Source: a bacterium (GTDB lineage Bacteria > Acidobacteriota > Blastocatellia > Pyrinomonadales > Pyrinomonadaceae). Taken from it: a stretch of 8,741 bases of DNA. The stretch is from NCBI GenBank assembly GCA_029945985.1, contig JAQSDP010000021.1, forward strand, positions 1 through 8,741, in the 5' to 3' direction. The position numbers were made by a program, and so were the translations under genes. This document shows positions 1-6,819 of this stretch, piece after piece (the first letter of the stretch is position 1; each line of letters begins with the position of its first letter). Under the pieces are notes generated by a model that searched no databases, had not been told where the DNA came from, and saw only the letters and a program-made list of their open reading frames with translations.

Positions 1-1194
1 CCGGACAAGGGAGGTGTTGATATTTCGGACTACATTCGTTGGTGCGTTGAAGCCGAGGGGGCTGATCCCGATACGTTGAAAGAACGCATCTGCATTGCGG
101 TCGAACATATGCCCGCCTGGAAGGAGCCGAATGCTGCAAAGCCGGAAGAGTACTTTATCGTCAAAAGCGGGAACGATTGGCTAACGGATTCGCGTCAGCA
201 AAAGGCTCCGAAACAGCTATTCGGTGAACTCTGGTATGAGAACGAGGTCGCGATATTGTTTGCGGATACCAACGTCGGCAAATCGATCCTCGCAGTGCAG
301 ATCGCCGATGCAATTAGTCGAGGAAAGTCAGGTGACGAGAGCGGACGGCTGCTAACAAAAGTTGACGAGCAGAAAGTGGTGTATTTCGACTTCGAACTGA
401 CCGCAAAGCAATTCGAGGCCCGTTTGTCGGAAGCCGACGCTGAAACCGGTGAGTACAAAAACCACTACCGCTTCCATCCAAACTTCTACAGGGCTGAGAT
501 AAACCCCGACACTACGGATTTCGGACGGTTCCGCACCTTTGAGGATTTTGTGAACCACGCATTCGAAACTACGATCGCTTCAACTGGAGCTAAGGTCCTG
601 ATCGTGGATAACATCACCTATCTAAGGAACGAGACGGAGAACGCAAGGAACGCCCTTCCGATGATGAAATTCCTGAAGTCGCTCAAGTCACGGTATGACC
701 TTTCACTGTTGGTGCTTGCACACACACCGAAACGCGATGCTGGTAAACCGATCGGGCGAAACGATCTCCAAGGTTCAAAGATGATCATCAACTTCTGTGA
801 TTCTGCATTCGCCATCGGTGAAAGCAGCAAGCAGACGGGCACGCGTTACATTAAGCAGATCAAGGCTCGCAATACCGAGATCGTTTACAACGCGGACAAT
901 GTTTTGCTTGCGAACATCCGAAAACAATCGAACTTTCTAGAATTCGTGTTCGGAGAGACAGCGTTCGAACGAGAACATCTTCGAGTGATCACGGACGATC
1001 AGCGTGAAGGGCTGCAAATTAAAGTGATGGAACTACGCGATCAGGGCCTTACACTTCGAGCGATTGGAGAGCAACTCAAGATCAGTGCGATGACCGCAAG
1101 TCGATATTTGCGTAACGTACCAGAAGATGACCGATCCGCAGATACACCCGTAAACAGCGACACAAAAGATGGTGACCTCGGGCTAGACCCGTAA
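1..1194 (+). CDS. TOPRIM-linked AAA_25/RepA-type ATPase (primase-helicase-like), 5' end missing
   Basis: The frame is open from base 1, so the protein starts before the window; the TTG at 76 is internal, not a start. The first visible residues (DKGGVDISDYIRW) resemble the tail of a TOPRIM domain as found in plasmid and phage primase-helicases. A RecA-fold ATPase follows. Its P-loop is ADTNVGKS (visible residues 88-95), its Walker B is KVLIVDN (198-204), and LLVLAHTPKR (about 236-245) would be the next core strand. The last 90 residues contain a helix-turn-helix-like stretch (LTLRAIGEQLKISAMTASRYL) and an acidic tail. In known relatives this architecture drives replication of plasmids, phages or integrated elements by unwinding or loading at an origin. 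The first P-loop glycine is alanine here. The family call is firm; the exact role is inferred. Confidence 0.8.
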   Translation, partial: PDKGGVDISDYIRWCVEAEGADPDTLKERICIAVEHMPAWKEPNAAKPEEYFIVKSGNDWLTDSRQQKAPKQLFGELWYENEVAILFADTNVGKSILAVQIADAISRGKSGDESGRLLTKVDEQKVVYFDFELTAKQFEARLSEADAETGEYKNHYRFHPNFYRAEINPDTTDFGRFRTFEDFVNHAFETTIASTGAKVLIVDNITYLRNETENARNALPMMKFLKSLKSRYDLSLLVLAHTPKRDAGKPIGRNDLQGSKMIINFCDSAFAIGESSKQTGTRYIKQIKARNTEIVYNADNVLLANIRKQSNFLEFVFGETAFEREHLRVITDDQREGLQIKVMELRDQGLTLRAIGEQLKISAMTASRYLRNVPEDDRSADTPVNSDTKDGDLGLDP

Positions 1195-1257
1195 CCGGAA
1201 ACCGTTTCCTTTTTGTTACGTTACATCCCCTCAACCCTTACCTAAGAGAGAAATAAA

Positions 1258-2142
1258 ATGAATAAGACAACTAACCACGAAGAAACTACTGCTAAGTCAC
1301 GCGTTGCACGAATGGTAAACGCACTCACCTTTGCATTGCAGAACTTTGAGTCCTGCGACCGATTCAGGGACGAATCACGGAGGGCCCTGCAAGGGATCCA
1401 CTCAGTCTGGCTGCTTGGCGGATACCTGTACGAAGCCGTGCATCTTGTCGATGACCTCTCGACGCAGTTCGGACGCGAAGCTCGATTCAAACGCCTGGAT
1501 CAATTCTCACGCAACAGCCGACCGTATCGGGAACTGTTTGCCGAGTTCAACCTTAATCCCGCTTTCAACATGGACTGGGGCGGCGACACGACCCGAAAGG
1601 CAATCGCTTCGCTTGGAAATTCGACACTTTACCATACGCCTCAGGCTCTGGACGAAGGAGCCGTCTACCCGGGCATCTTCACGCTCGATATTCACTACCT
1701 GCAGGATAAGGCGGATACGCTCGTGACCGAGGAAGAGCTGAATGGCCTGATCCGTCACGGACTCGCGACCTACGCTCATATGTTTATCGAGGCAGGCATC
1801 GAGTTCATCGGAGAGAGGCCGCAGAAGAACTTTGAGGATCCGCTATTCCCCGAAAACGGCTTCACGCCAAAACCCGCCGCCCGTGCGGTCGGTTTCGCAA
1901 GCGGAAACTCGAAAGATACCTTCACGCAAAGTGACCTTGCCAAGGCTGAAGCGATCGGCTTCGCCGCAGAGAATCCGCTCACCATCGACTCGGACGACGA
2001 TGACTGGGAGCCTCACGATCCGGAGCGAACGGCAAGGATACTCGCGACGTGCGACCCAAACGAAGTGCACTGCCGAGTGCCTGTGGCCTTCGGGGGAGAT
2101 TATGATCCCGACGCGTGGTGGAAGAATGCCGAAAACACCTAA
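1258..2142 (+). CDS. Hypothetical protein, 294 aa, of the mobile-element block
   Basis: I do not recognise this protein. It starts at ATG 1258 after a purine-rich AAGAGAG ribosome-binding sequence, 63 bases after the ATPase gene, so the two are probably co-transcribed. The N-terminal half (about 1-170) looks like a soluble helical domain with several Trp and Tyr. The C-terminal third is low in hydrophobics and has an acidic run (DSDDDDWEPHDPE, about 243-255) followed by GGDYDPDAWW. There is no signal peptide, membrane segment or obvious catalytic motif. Its position behind a replicative ATPase suggests an accessory gene of the same element. Codon use in this frame is normal, whereas other frames here give Arg/Ser-rich shadow peptides, so I regard it as a real gene. 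Confidence 0.7.
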   Translation: MNKTTNHEETTAKSRVARMVNALTFALQNFESCDRFRDESRRALQGIHSVWLLGGYLYEAVHLVDDLSTQFGREARFKRLDQFSRNSRPYRELFAEFNLNPAFNMDWGGDTTRKAIASLGNSTLYHTPQALDEGAVYPGIFTLDIHYLQDKADTLVTEEELNGLIRHGLATYAHMFIEAGIEFIGERPQKNFEDPLFPENGFTPKPAARAVGFASGNSKDTFTQSDLAKAEAIGFAAENPLTIDSDDDDWEPHDPERTARILATCDPNEVHCRVPVAFGGDYDPDAWWKNAENT

Positions 2143-2485
2143 ACCAAAACCGCCACCGAGCAAGTACAAGTACAGTTGCGTCTGCGTCTGTTTCTGGCAG
2201 GAAAAATACTTTCCGATCAGTGAGATCCGTGAGGCTGTGGAACTGCTCCGATGTGCTACCCCAACGAAAGCAACGGGGCTACTCGCAGCGGCGGACGTCG
2301 ATGTAGGAGGAGACCTACCGCTTGCAACTTATCCACGAATCTCGTTTAGCGAGATCGAAGGCAAGACCCTCAAGCAGCTGATGCAAATGTTCGACGACCG
2401 AGTCGACGCGATCGTAGAACGTGCAAGACAGAAACACTATGAAGAACAAGATCGAGCCAAGAACGATCAGAACGTCGGAGCTTGA
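2126..2485 (+). CDS. Small hypothetical protein, 119 aa, with a CVCVCF motif
   Basis: The frame is open from further upstream, but that part overlaps the previous gene and reads as an Arg/Ser-rich shadow. The ATG at 2126 is preceded by GGTGGAAG and gives a sensible protein (MPKTPKPKPPP...). It overlaps the upstream stop codon by 17 bases, suggesting translational coupling. The N-terminus is basic and proline-rich. Then comes a cluster of three cysteines (SCVCVCFW, about 20-27), a helix-like middle, and a charged C-terminal helix rich in Lys, Glu and Gln. The cysteines could bind metal, but there is no second cysteine pair, so this is only a possibility. No family is recognised. Confidence 0.6.
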   Translation: MPKTPKPKPPPSKYKYSCVCVCFWQEKYFPISEIREAVELLRCATPTKATGLLAAADVDVGGDLPLATYPRISFSEIEGKTLKQLMQMFDDRVDAIVERARQKHYEEQDRAKNDQNVGA

Positions 2486-2660
2486 GAACATCCAAGTCGC
2501 GGGAATAAACCCCCGCGACTACCCCGATTTTAGCGATGCTTATATTGAAGAGGCGTGTTGGAAGGATACCGGTATCGCCCTTACCGATGAAGAACTGGAG
2601 CTTGTCGATGAGTCTGACGCGTACGATGAGATATTCGATCAAGCGTTGGGATTCATGTGA
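2439..2660 (+). CDS. Small acidic protein, 73 aa, phage/plasmid 'DYPDF' type
   Basis: This is a short, strongly acidic protein with the stretch INPRDYPDFSDAYIEEACW followed by LTDEELELVDE. I recall small proteins of this pattern (DYPDF.DAY, then a Thr/Leu-rich hinge and an acidic helix) from phages and plasmids, with no known function; that recollection is unchecked. The start is uncertain. ATG 2439 has no clear ribosome-binding site, and GTG 2421 would add six residues. It overlaps the end of the preceding gene by 47 bases in another frame, so it may depend on coupled translation. A strong hairpin begins two bases after its stop codon and probably ends the transcription unit. Confidence 0.65.
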   Translation: MKNKIEPRTIRTSELENIQVAGINPRDYPDFSDAYIEEACWKDTGIALTDEELELVDESDAYDEIFDQALGFM

Positions 2661-2661
2661 A

Positions 2662-2685
2662 GAAGGGCGACACGGGTCGCCCTTC
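2662..2685 (+). terminator. Hairpin terminator-like structure at the end of the small-gene cluster
   Basis: A perfect 10-bp stem (GAAGGGCGAC at 2662-2671 pairing with GTCGCCCTTC at 2676-2685) encloses the four-base loop ACGG. It lies immediately after the stop codon at 2660. There is no T-run on the 3' side, so it may be a weak or protein-assisted terminator, or an mRNA 3'-end stabilising hairpin. Confidence 0.55.
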
Positions 2686-2729
2686 GAATGCACGCTCAAA
2701 CGTGATTAGCGTGAAGTTGAAGTACTCAA

Positions 2730-2951
2730 TTAGCCTCGAAGAACTATTTTTGAGTAATCAGGTGTTTTGCCAGTCAAGATCGAATCGATCGACTTGTGAG
2801 CAGATACAGTATCGATGCACTGGCGGTAAAGTTGGAGCCAATAAGCTCTCGGGTCCAACTGCTGCGGTTGCTCGGACTTTGCGACCATAATCGCGAGTTC
2901 GAGGGCGATGCGGTACTTCGTACCGTCAACGGTGACTGTCGAGTCATCCAT
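2730..2951 (-). CDS. Small hypothetical protein, 73 aa, opposite strand
   Basis: On the minus strand ATG at 2951 opens a 73-residue frame (MDDSTVTVDGTKYRIALELAIMVAK...) with balanced composition. Plus-strand frames across the same bases look less protein-like. It has no signal peptide or membrane helix and I recognise no family. An upstream in-frame ATG is absent. Another minus-strand frame beginning at 2965 is Ser/Arg-rich and probably a shadow. The gene faces the replicase cluster and is separated from it by the hairpin at 2662-2685. GTCAACGG-type sites sit within and upstream of its start, so it may be a regulated small gene of the element. The ribosome-binding site is weak (TGGA only), which lowers confidence. 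Confidence 0.45.
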   Translation of the reverse strand: MDDSTVTVDGTKYRIALELAIMVAKSEQPQQLDPRAYWLQLYRQCIDTVSAHKSIDSILTGKTPDYSKIVLRG

Positions 2952-3050
2952 AATGATTTATCCATTCATTTCCGTTGACAGCGGCAGCAGATTTAAATTA
3001 GAGTTCTTTCTGTAAACAAAGCACTCCCTGTTGCCTTTAACTGTCAACGG
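2922..3050. promoter_or_regulatory. Three GTCAACGG/CCGTTGAC sites around the minus-strand gene start
   Basis: GTCAACGG occurs at 2925-2932 and 3043-3050, and its complement CCGTTGAC at 2972-2979. The last two extend to a perfect 10-bp inverted repeat (CCGTTGACAG at 2972-2981 and CTGTCAACGG at 3041-3050) with a 59-base spacer. The first lies in the short palindrome ACCGTCAACGGT (2922-2933). Each arm of the inverted repeat contains TTGACA, a consensus -35 box, pointing into the spacer. This could be an operator or a pair of opposing promoters. The -10 boxes at standard spacing are poor: TTAGAG at 2998-3003 on the plus strand, GTGCTT on the minus strand. Confidence 0.35.
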
Positions 3051-3058
3051 GCGTTTTG

Positions 3059-3087
3059 AAAGGGTCGAGCTGCCAGCTCGACCTTTT
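3059..3087. terminator. Rho-independent-type terminator, possibly bidirectional
   Basis: AAAGGGTCGAGCT (3059-3071) pairs with AGCTCGACCTTTT (3075-3087) around a three-base loop, GCC. This gives 13 pairs including one G-T. The A-run before and T-run after make it usable from either side, with the longer T-run on the plus strand. No annotated plus-strand gene ends just before it, so it may insulate mltG or close a short untranslated transcript. Confidence 0.65.
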
Positions 3088-3304
3088 CAGGTATAGACTA
3101 TATTGATTTTATATGTGTTTGGCAACACAAAACGCTGTGGTTTTGAAAGAAGTTTCTAACCTGGGCGGCTGCAACACTTAGCACGCCGTTAGTAATGTTT
3201 TACATGACATTTATCGCGACATTCTGATAACTCCTTTCACCCCAAGATGTTGTGGTTTGCTTCATTACCGCGGGCGTGCAAGATTTGTGGAAAATATTGT
3301 GGAA

Positions 3305-3326
3305 ACCACCCGCTAACGCAGGTGGT
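3305..3326. repeat. REP-like palindrome upstream of mltG
   Basis: ACCACCCGC (3305-3313) and GCAGGTGGT (3318-3326) form a 9-bp stem with one C-A mismatch and a TAAC loop, followed by ACTGAC. A compact imperfect GC-rich hairpin with a conserved-looking tail in an intergenic space is typical of repetitive extragenic palindromes. Only one copy is in this window, so its repetitive nature is inferred. It lies about 40 bases before the mltG start. Confidence 0.35.
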
Positions 3327-3367
3327 ACTGACATGGGCGGCGGACTTAATCTGATAAACTTTCGGGT

Positions 3368-4501
3368 ATGATCCGATGGGTTTTGATTGGGGTTCTGCTA
3401 TTGGCGGTTGCGGGGGCGGCGGTGTTGGGTGGTTCGTGGTGGTGGGTGACGTCTGCGATGGACACTCCGCATGAGCACGCGAAGGCGGCGGAGTATATCT
3501 CCATTGAGAAAGGAACTGCCCCGGCGGCGGTGATCGGCAAGCTGGTGAGCGAAGGCGTGATAGCCAACGGAACGCCGGTGATGCTGTATCTGAGGACGCT
3601 GGGAGACGCTTCGAAAATAAAGGCCGGCGATTACAAATTCCCTTCCCCGATCACCCCGCTGCAGGTGCTGGCCGAACTCGAAAAAGGCGAAGAACGCGTC
3701 ACGCGAATTACCATCCCCGAAGGCTTTACCATCTATGACATCAGCAAGCGTATAGCCGAGTTCGTGAATAAGAATCAGCCGCCGCAGAGCGGAACGGCGG
3801 ATAGAGGTTCGCCGATCGTATGGACGGAGAAGGACGTGTTGTCACAGATGAACGACACCTCGCTGATACGAGACATCGACGCGGAGGCGAAGAACCTTGA
3901 AGGGTATATGTACCCGAGCACGTACGAGGTTCAGCCGGGCACGCAGCCGCAGGCGATCATCAATCAGATGGTCGGACAGTTTCGCAAGCAGTGGAAGCCG
4001 GAATGGACCGCTGCGGCAAAGGCAAAGGGCTTGACGCCGCATCAGGTGGTGACGATCGCTTCGCTGATAGAGACCGAGTCGAAGTTTCCGCAGGAGCGTG
4101 CGATAGTCGCGAGCGTTATCTTCAACCGTTTGTCGAAGGGCATCCCGCTCGGGATAGACCAGACGAACGTTTACATCGCGAAGATGCTCGGACGCTGGGA
4201 CGGCACCATCCACCAGAGCGACCTCGACGTCGAATCGCCGTACAACACCCGCAAGCGTGCCGGCCTGCCCCCGGGCCCGATCTCAAGCGTGACCGTCTCG
4301 TCCATCGAGGCCGCCCTGAACCCCGCGACCACCGATTACATCTTCTACGTCCTCGACGTCCAAAAGAACGACGGCTCCCACCTATTCTTCGCCTCCGCCG
4401 CCGACTTCGAACGTGCAAAAGCCGACTATCAGAAATGGTTGGAAATTCAACGTGCCGAGAAGCGTGCCAATGAGGAGAATAGGGCAACCCCAGGGCAGTA
4501 G
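3368..4501 (+). CDS. mltG: Endolytic murein transglycosylase MltG (YceG-like), 377 aa
   Basis: Members of this family cut nascent peptidoglycan glycan strands in the periplasm and so set their length. A single N-terminal membrane anchor (about residues 4-26, hydrophobic, ending SWWW) is followed by a LysM-like region (about 43-120, with PEGFTIYDISKRIAE) and the catalytic domain. Family signatures are LEGYMYPSTYEV (177-188), IASLIETES (230-238, which contains the catalytic glutamate), VIFNRLSKGIPLGIDQT, and YNTRKRAGLPPGPI. The length is normal for the family and no key motif is missing. The chosen ATG gives a complete anchor. A GGG sits only a few bases upstream, so the ribosome-binding site is mediocre. 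It is the first gene of a tightly spaced six-gene run. Confidence 0.95.
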   Translation: MIRWVLIGVLLLAVAGAAVLGGSWWWVTSAMDTPHEHAKAAEYISIEKGTAPAAVIGKLVSEGVIANGTPVMLYLRTLGDASKIKAGDYKFPSPITPLQVLAELEKGEERVTRITIPEGFTIYDISKRIAEFVNKNQPPQSGTADRGSPIVWTEKDVLSQMNDTSLIRDIDAEAKNLEGYMYPSTYEVQPGTQPQAIINQMVGQFRKQWKPEWTAAAKAKGLTPHQVVTIASLIETESKFPQERAIVASVIFNRLSKGIPLGIDQTNVYIAKMLGRWDGTIHQSDLDVESPYNTRKRAGLPPGPISSVTVSSIEAALNPATTDYIFYVLDVQKNDGSHLFFASAADFERAKADYQKWLEIQRAEKRANEENRATPGQ

Positions 4502-4506
4502 GAGGT
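4500..4506 (+). promoter_or_regulatory. Strong Shine-Dalgarno overlapping the mltG stop codon
   Basis: AGGAGGT lies three bases before the ATG at 4510 and shares bases with the mltG TAG stop. It is the best ribosome-binding sequence in the window. It ties the downstream gene translationally to mltG and fixes its start. Confidence 0.7.
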
Positions 4507-4509
4507 CTG

Positions 4510-5439
4510 ATGAATAAAGGTGCATTAGCAATTCTGGATTGCCTTGGTTTCCGAGGTATCTGGAAGGAAACCACCCCGGAAATGGTTATCTCTAAGATGA
4601 CCGCAATCCATCAATGGGCGTCGTCGGATGAATTCCGCCAGACTAGTGACTTTCTTCGCGAACATGGGGACAGACTTAATGTACAAGCAACGCTCCTTTC
4701 GGATACGATCGTGGCAAGTGTTAATCAAATCCCGTCTGAAACGGAGCCGGAGATGCCGGCCTTCATCCTATTGCAAAAACTCGTCGAATTTGTAGAAGCG
4801 ATCAATGCAAAGTTCGTAGGCGAAGACCCGAGAATCCTGTTGAGAGGATGCATCACCTACGGCGAACACATAATTACCGACCGATTTATCATTGGGCCAG
4901 CGGTCGACAGAGCAGCTTCCTACGAAAAGCTTGCGAATGGTGCCTTTATCTGGCTAGATCCCGCAGCGGGCCGGCTGTATGACGAGTATTTGACCTTCAT
5001 GAGGGCAGTATCGTTTCCAAAGCTGACTGAGGATGGAATCAACCGCCTTTTGCGAGACGATTCCTTGGAGTTAAGCTACAAGCTAATAAAAATTGCCATA
5101 TCCCAAGTAGGATTTCGTGACCACCCGAAGTTTGCTGTTCCGATCAAGGGCGGAGAGTCCCTTGTGAGTTATGTGGTTCAACCTTTTCGCGGCTTGAATA
5201 AGGTGAAACAGGGTGAATTGTATAAGACGTTTGAGGAAATTCTTTCCCGCGACGACCGCATTGATGTCGTCATAAAGCGAAATAACACACTAGCGTTTCT
5301 AGATTACGTGATTAAGTGTGACGATGAGCTAGATGAGGAGATGACTCAGCATCTTATAGAAAAAGAGATGTATGGGCTCGTGGACTCCTCCGACCGAGAC
5401 TGGCGATCGAAGGCGAGAGATATCTTAAAGAACGCCTAG
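4510..5439 (+). CDS. Class III nucleotide-cyclase-like protein, 309 aa, orphan
   Basis: The first 155 residues fit the class III adenylate/guanylate cyclase fold. AILDCLGFRG (7-16) matches the first metal-binding strand, with Asp10. LLSDTIVAS (62-70) matches the second, with Asp65. RGCITYGE (112-119) plus IIGPAVDRAASYEKLANGAFIWLDP (127-151) match the RxGxxxGE...GxxVNxAxRLE block. The usual Asn of the last block is Asp133 here, though Arg134 is present. Residues 160-309 form a charged, mainly helical extension I cannot assign. No membrane segment or sensor domain is visible. It could make a cyclic nucleotide or be a catalytically dead relative. No effector gene is adjacent. The start follows AGGAGGT directly after mltG. 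It appears more AT-rich than its neighbours, which fits later acquisition. Confidence 0.6.
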   Translation: MNKGALAILDCLGFRGIWKETTPEMVISKMTAIHQWASSDEFRQTSDFLREHGDRLNVQATLLSDTIVASVNQIPSETEPEMPAFILLQKLVEFVEAINAKFVGEDPRILLRGCITYGEHIITDRFIIGPAVDRAASYEKLANGAFIWLDPAAGRLYDEYLTFMRAVSFPKLTEDGINRLLRDDSLELSYKLIKIAISQVGFRDHPKFAVPIKGGESLVSYVVQPFRGLNKVKQGELYKTFEEILSRDDRIDVVIKRNNTLAFLDYVIKCDDELDEEMTQHLIEKEMYGLVDSSDRDWRSKARDILKNA

Positions 5440-5451
5440 TCCACGTTGACC

Positions 5452-6321
5452 ATGATCAAACTTCTAGCACTTGATCTGGACGGGACGCTGCTGGATTCTC
5501 GCGGTAAGGTTCCTGAGGCGAATCGGCGGGCGATACGGGCGGCTGAGGATGCGGGCGTTTTGGTGACGATCGCGACGGGGCGGCGGTTTCGAGATGCGAG
5601 GCCGGTGGGGATCGAGATGGAGTTCAATGCTCCGCTGATCACGCATAACGGTGCGTTGCTGAAGTATGCGGAATCGCTCGAAACTGTATCGGCGAGCCTT
5701 CTCGCCGGTGATACGGTACAGGAGATCATTCGGGTCGGTAAGAAGTTCGGCGGGAATGCGTTGGTGAGTGCGGATCCGCATGGGAAGGGGTCGATGCTGT
5801 ATGACCGTGTGCCGGCTGACAACATCCCGCTGCAGCGATACCTGGAATGGTCGGAGCGTCTGCACGGCGACGAAGCCGAGCACGCCGTGATCCACGTTCA
5901 AGACCTTCACGACGCTTTGCCCGATCATGAGGTCATCCACATTTCATTCTCAGGCCAGTGTGAACCGATGTCGCGGATGCTCGCGTTTCTGGAAAATGAG
6001 CTGGGCGATTCGGTAAAGATCCTGCCGACGATCTATCCGGTTTTGGACTTTACGCTCATCGATATTCTGCCGCCTGACGCATCCAAAGGAACCGGAGTCG
6101 AGAAGCTCGCGATCATCAACGGGCTGACGGCTGAGAACGTTATGGTGATCGGTGACAACTTTAACGATCTGGACATGCTCGAATTCGCCGGGACACCCGT
6201 CGTGATGGGAAATGCAGACGCAGGTTTGCTAGAACGGGCGGAATTCTTTAAAACAGAGAGTAACAATCATTGCGGCGTTGCCGTCGCGATCGAGAGATTC
6301 ATATTAAATCAGGAGAAATAA
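5452..6321 (+). CDS. Cof-type HAD-superfamily phosphatase, 289 aa
   Basis: A cytoplasmic haloacid-dehalogenase-fold phosphatase, likely acting on small phosphorylated metabolites such as sugar phosphates or flavin precursors; substrate is not predictable. Motif I is LDLDGTLLD with the nucleophile Asp8 and acid/base Asp10. Motif II is TIATGR (about 40-45). The Lys in DASKGTGVEKL is motif III, and VIGDNFNDLDML is motif IV, binding Mg2+. The large insert between motifs II and III is a C2-type cap. ATG 5452 is preferred because the family normally begins M.KL.ALDLDGT; TTG 5446 would add two residues. The gene starts 12 bases after the cyclase-like gene and has a weak ribosome-binding site. Its last codons carry AGGAGA, used by the next gene. 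Confidence 0.9.
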   Translation: MIKLLALDLDGTLLDSRGKVPEANRRAIRAAEDAGVLVTIATGRRFRDARPVGIEMEFNAPLITHNGALLKYAESLETVSASLLAGDTVQEIIRVGKKFGGNALVSADPHGKGSMLYDRVPADNIPLQRYLEWSERLHGDEAEHAVIHVQDLHDALPDHEVIHISFSGQCEPMSRMLAFLENELGDSVKILPTIYPVLDFTLIDILPPDASKGTGVEKLAIINGLTAENVMVIGDNFNDLDMLEFAGTPVVMGNADAGLLERAEFFKTESNNHCGVAVAIERFILNQEK

Positions 6322-6816
6322 GTGGCTAATAGAAGTGCGGTTATCGAAACGAACAAGGGTACGATCAAGTTTGAACTTTTGGAGCAGGACGCTCCGAAAA
6401 CGACTGAGAATTTCAGGCTTCTCGCTGAGAAGAATTACTACGACGGTGTGATCTTCCATCGTGTGATCCCGAACTTTATGATCCAGGGCGGCGACCCGCT
6501 CGGCGAGGGGTACGGCGGTGAATCAGCCTGGGGCGGAAAGTTTGACGACGAGATCGAAAAGGATTCGGACCTTTACGCGGGCATCTACGATAAAGGCACT
6601 GTCGCCATGGCGAATTCTGGCCCGAATACGAACGGTTCGCAGTTCTTTATCATGCACGTGGATTATCCGCTGCCGCCTGCCTATGTGAAGTTTGGACGGG
6701 TGTTGGAAGGGCAGGAAGTCGTCGACGCGATAGCAACCGTCGAACGGAATCACAATGACAAACCGCTGGACCCAGTCGTTATGGAACGGGTCTACATTGA
6801 AGAGTTGGCTTCATAA
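6322..6816 (+). CDS. Cytoplasmic cyclophilin-type peptidyl-prolyl isomerase, 164 aa
   Basis: It catalyses cis-trans isomerisation of peptide bonds before proline during protein folding. Cyclophilin landmarks are YYDGVIFHRVIPNFMIQGGDP (FHR at 45-47, catalytic Arg47, Gln55), MANSGPNTNGSQFFI (about 95-110) and FGRVLEGQEVVDAI. There is no signal peptide, so it should be cytoplasmic. The GTG start at 6322 abuts the preceding TAA stop and lies five bases after AGGAGA, which decides the start. The tryptophan typical of cyclosporin-binding cyclophilins seems absent from the DYPLPPAYVKFG loop, as in many bacterial members. A second, lipoprotein cyclophilin lies two genes downstream. Confidence 0.93.
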   Translation: MANRSAVIETNKGTIKFELLEQDAPKTTENFRLLAEKNYYDGVIFHRVIPNFMIQGGDPLGEGYGGESAWGGKFDDEIEKDSDLYAGIYDKGTVAMANSGPNTNGSQFFIMHVDYPLPPAYVKFGRVLEGQEVVDAIATVERNHNDKPLDPVVMERVYIEELAS

Positions 6817-6819
6817 GCG

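Larger units (their letters stand above)
2952..3367. other. Gene-free junction between the element-like block and the mltG operon
   Basis: This 416-base stretch holds no convincing reading frame. It is more AT-rich than its surroundings, notably around 2985-3040 and 3090-3120. It contains the right part of the GTCAACGG sites, a terminator hairpin, a small GTGTT/AACAC hairpin (3115-3128) and a REP-like palindrome just before mltG. It must also contain the mltG promoter, which I could not pin down. It is the likely border of the mobile block, but I found no integrase gene or clear attachment repeat. Confidence 0.5.

Noticed and set aside
2657..2890. Plus-strand gene starting GTG 2657
   Set aside because: Its start runs through the terminator hairpin and its composition is Arg/Ser-rich and unlike a real protein; the minus-strand frame is better.
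2796..2978. Plus-strand 60-residue frame opposite the minus-strand gene
   Set aside because: It has no ribosome-binding site or recognisable pattern and overlaps a better minus-strand frame completely.
3991..4473. Long Arg/Pro-rich frame inside mltG
   Set aside because: It is a shadow frame of the conserved MltG catalytic domain, with low-complexity composition.
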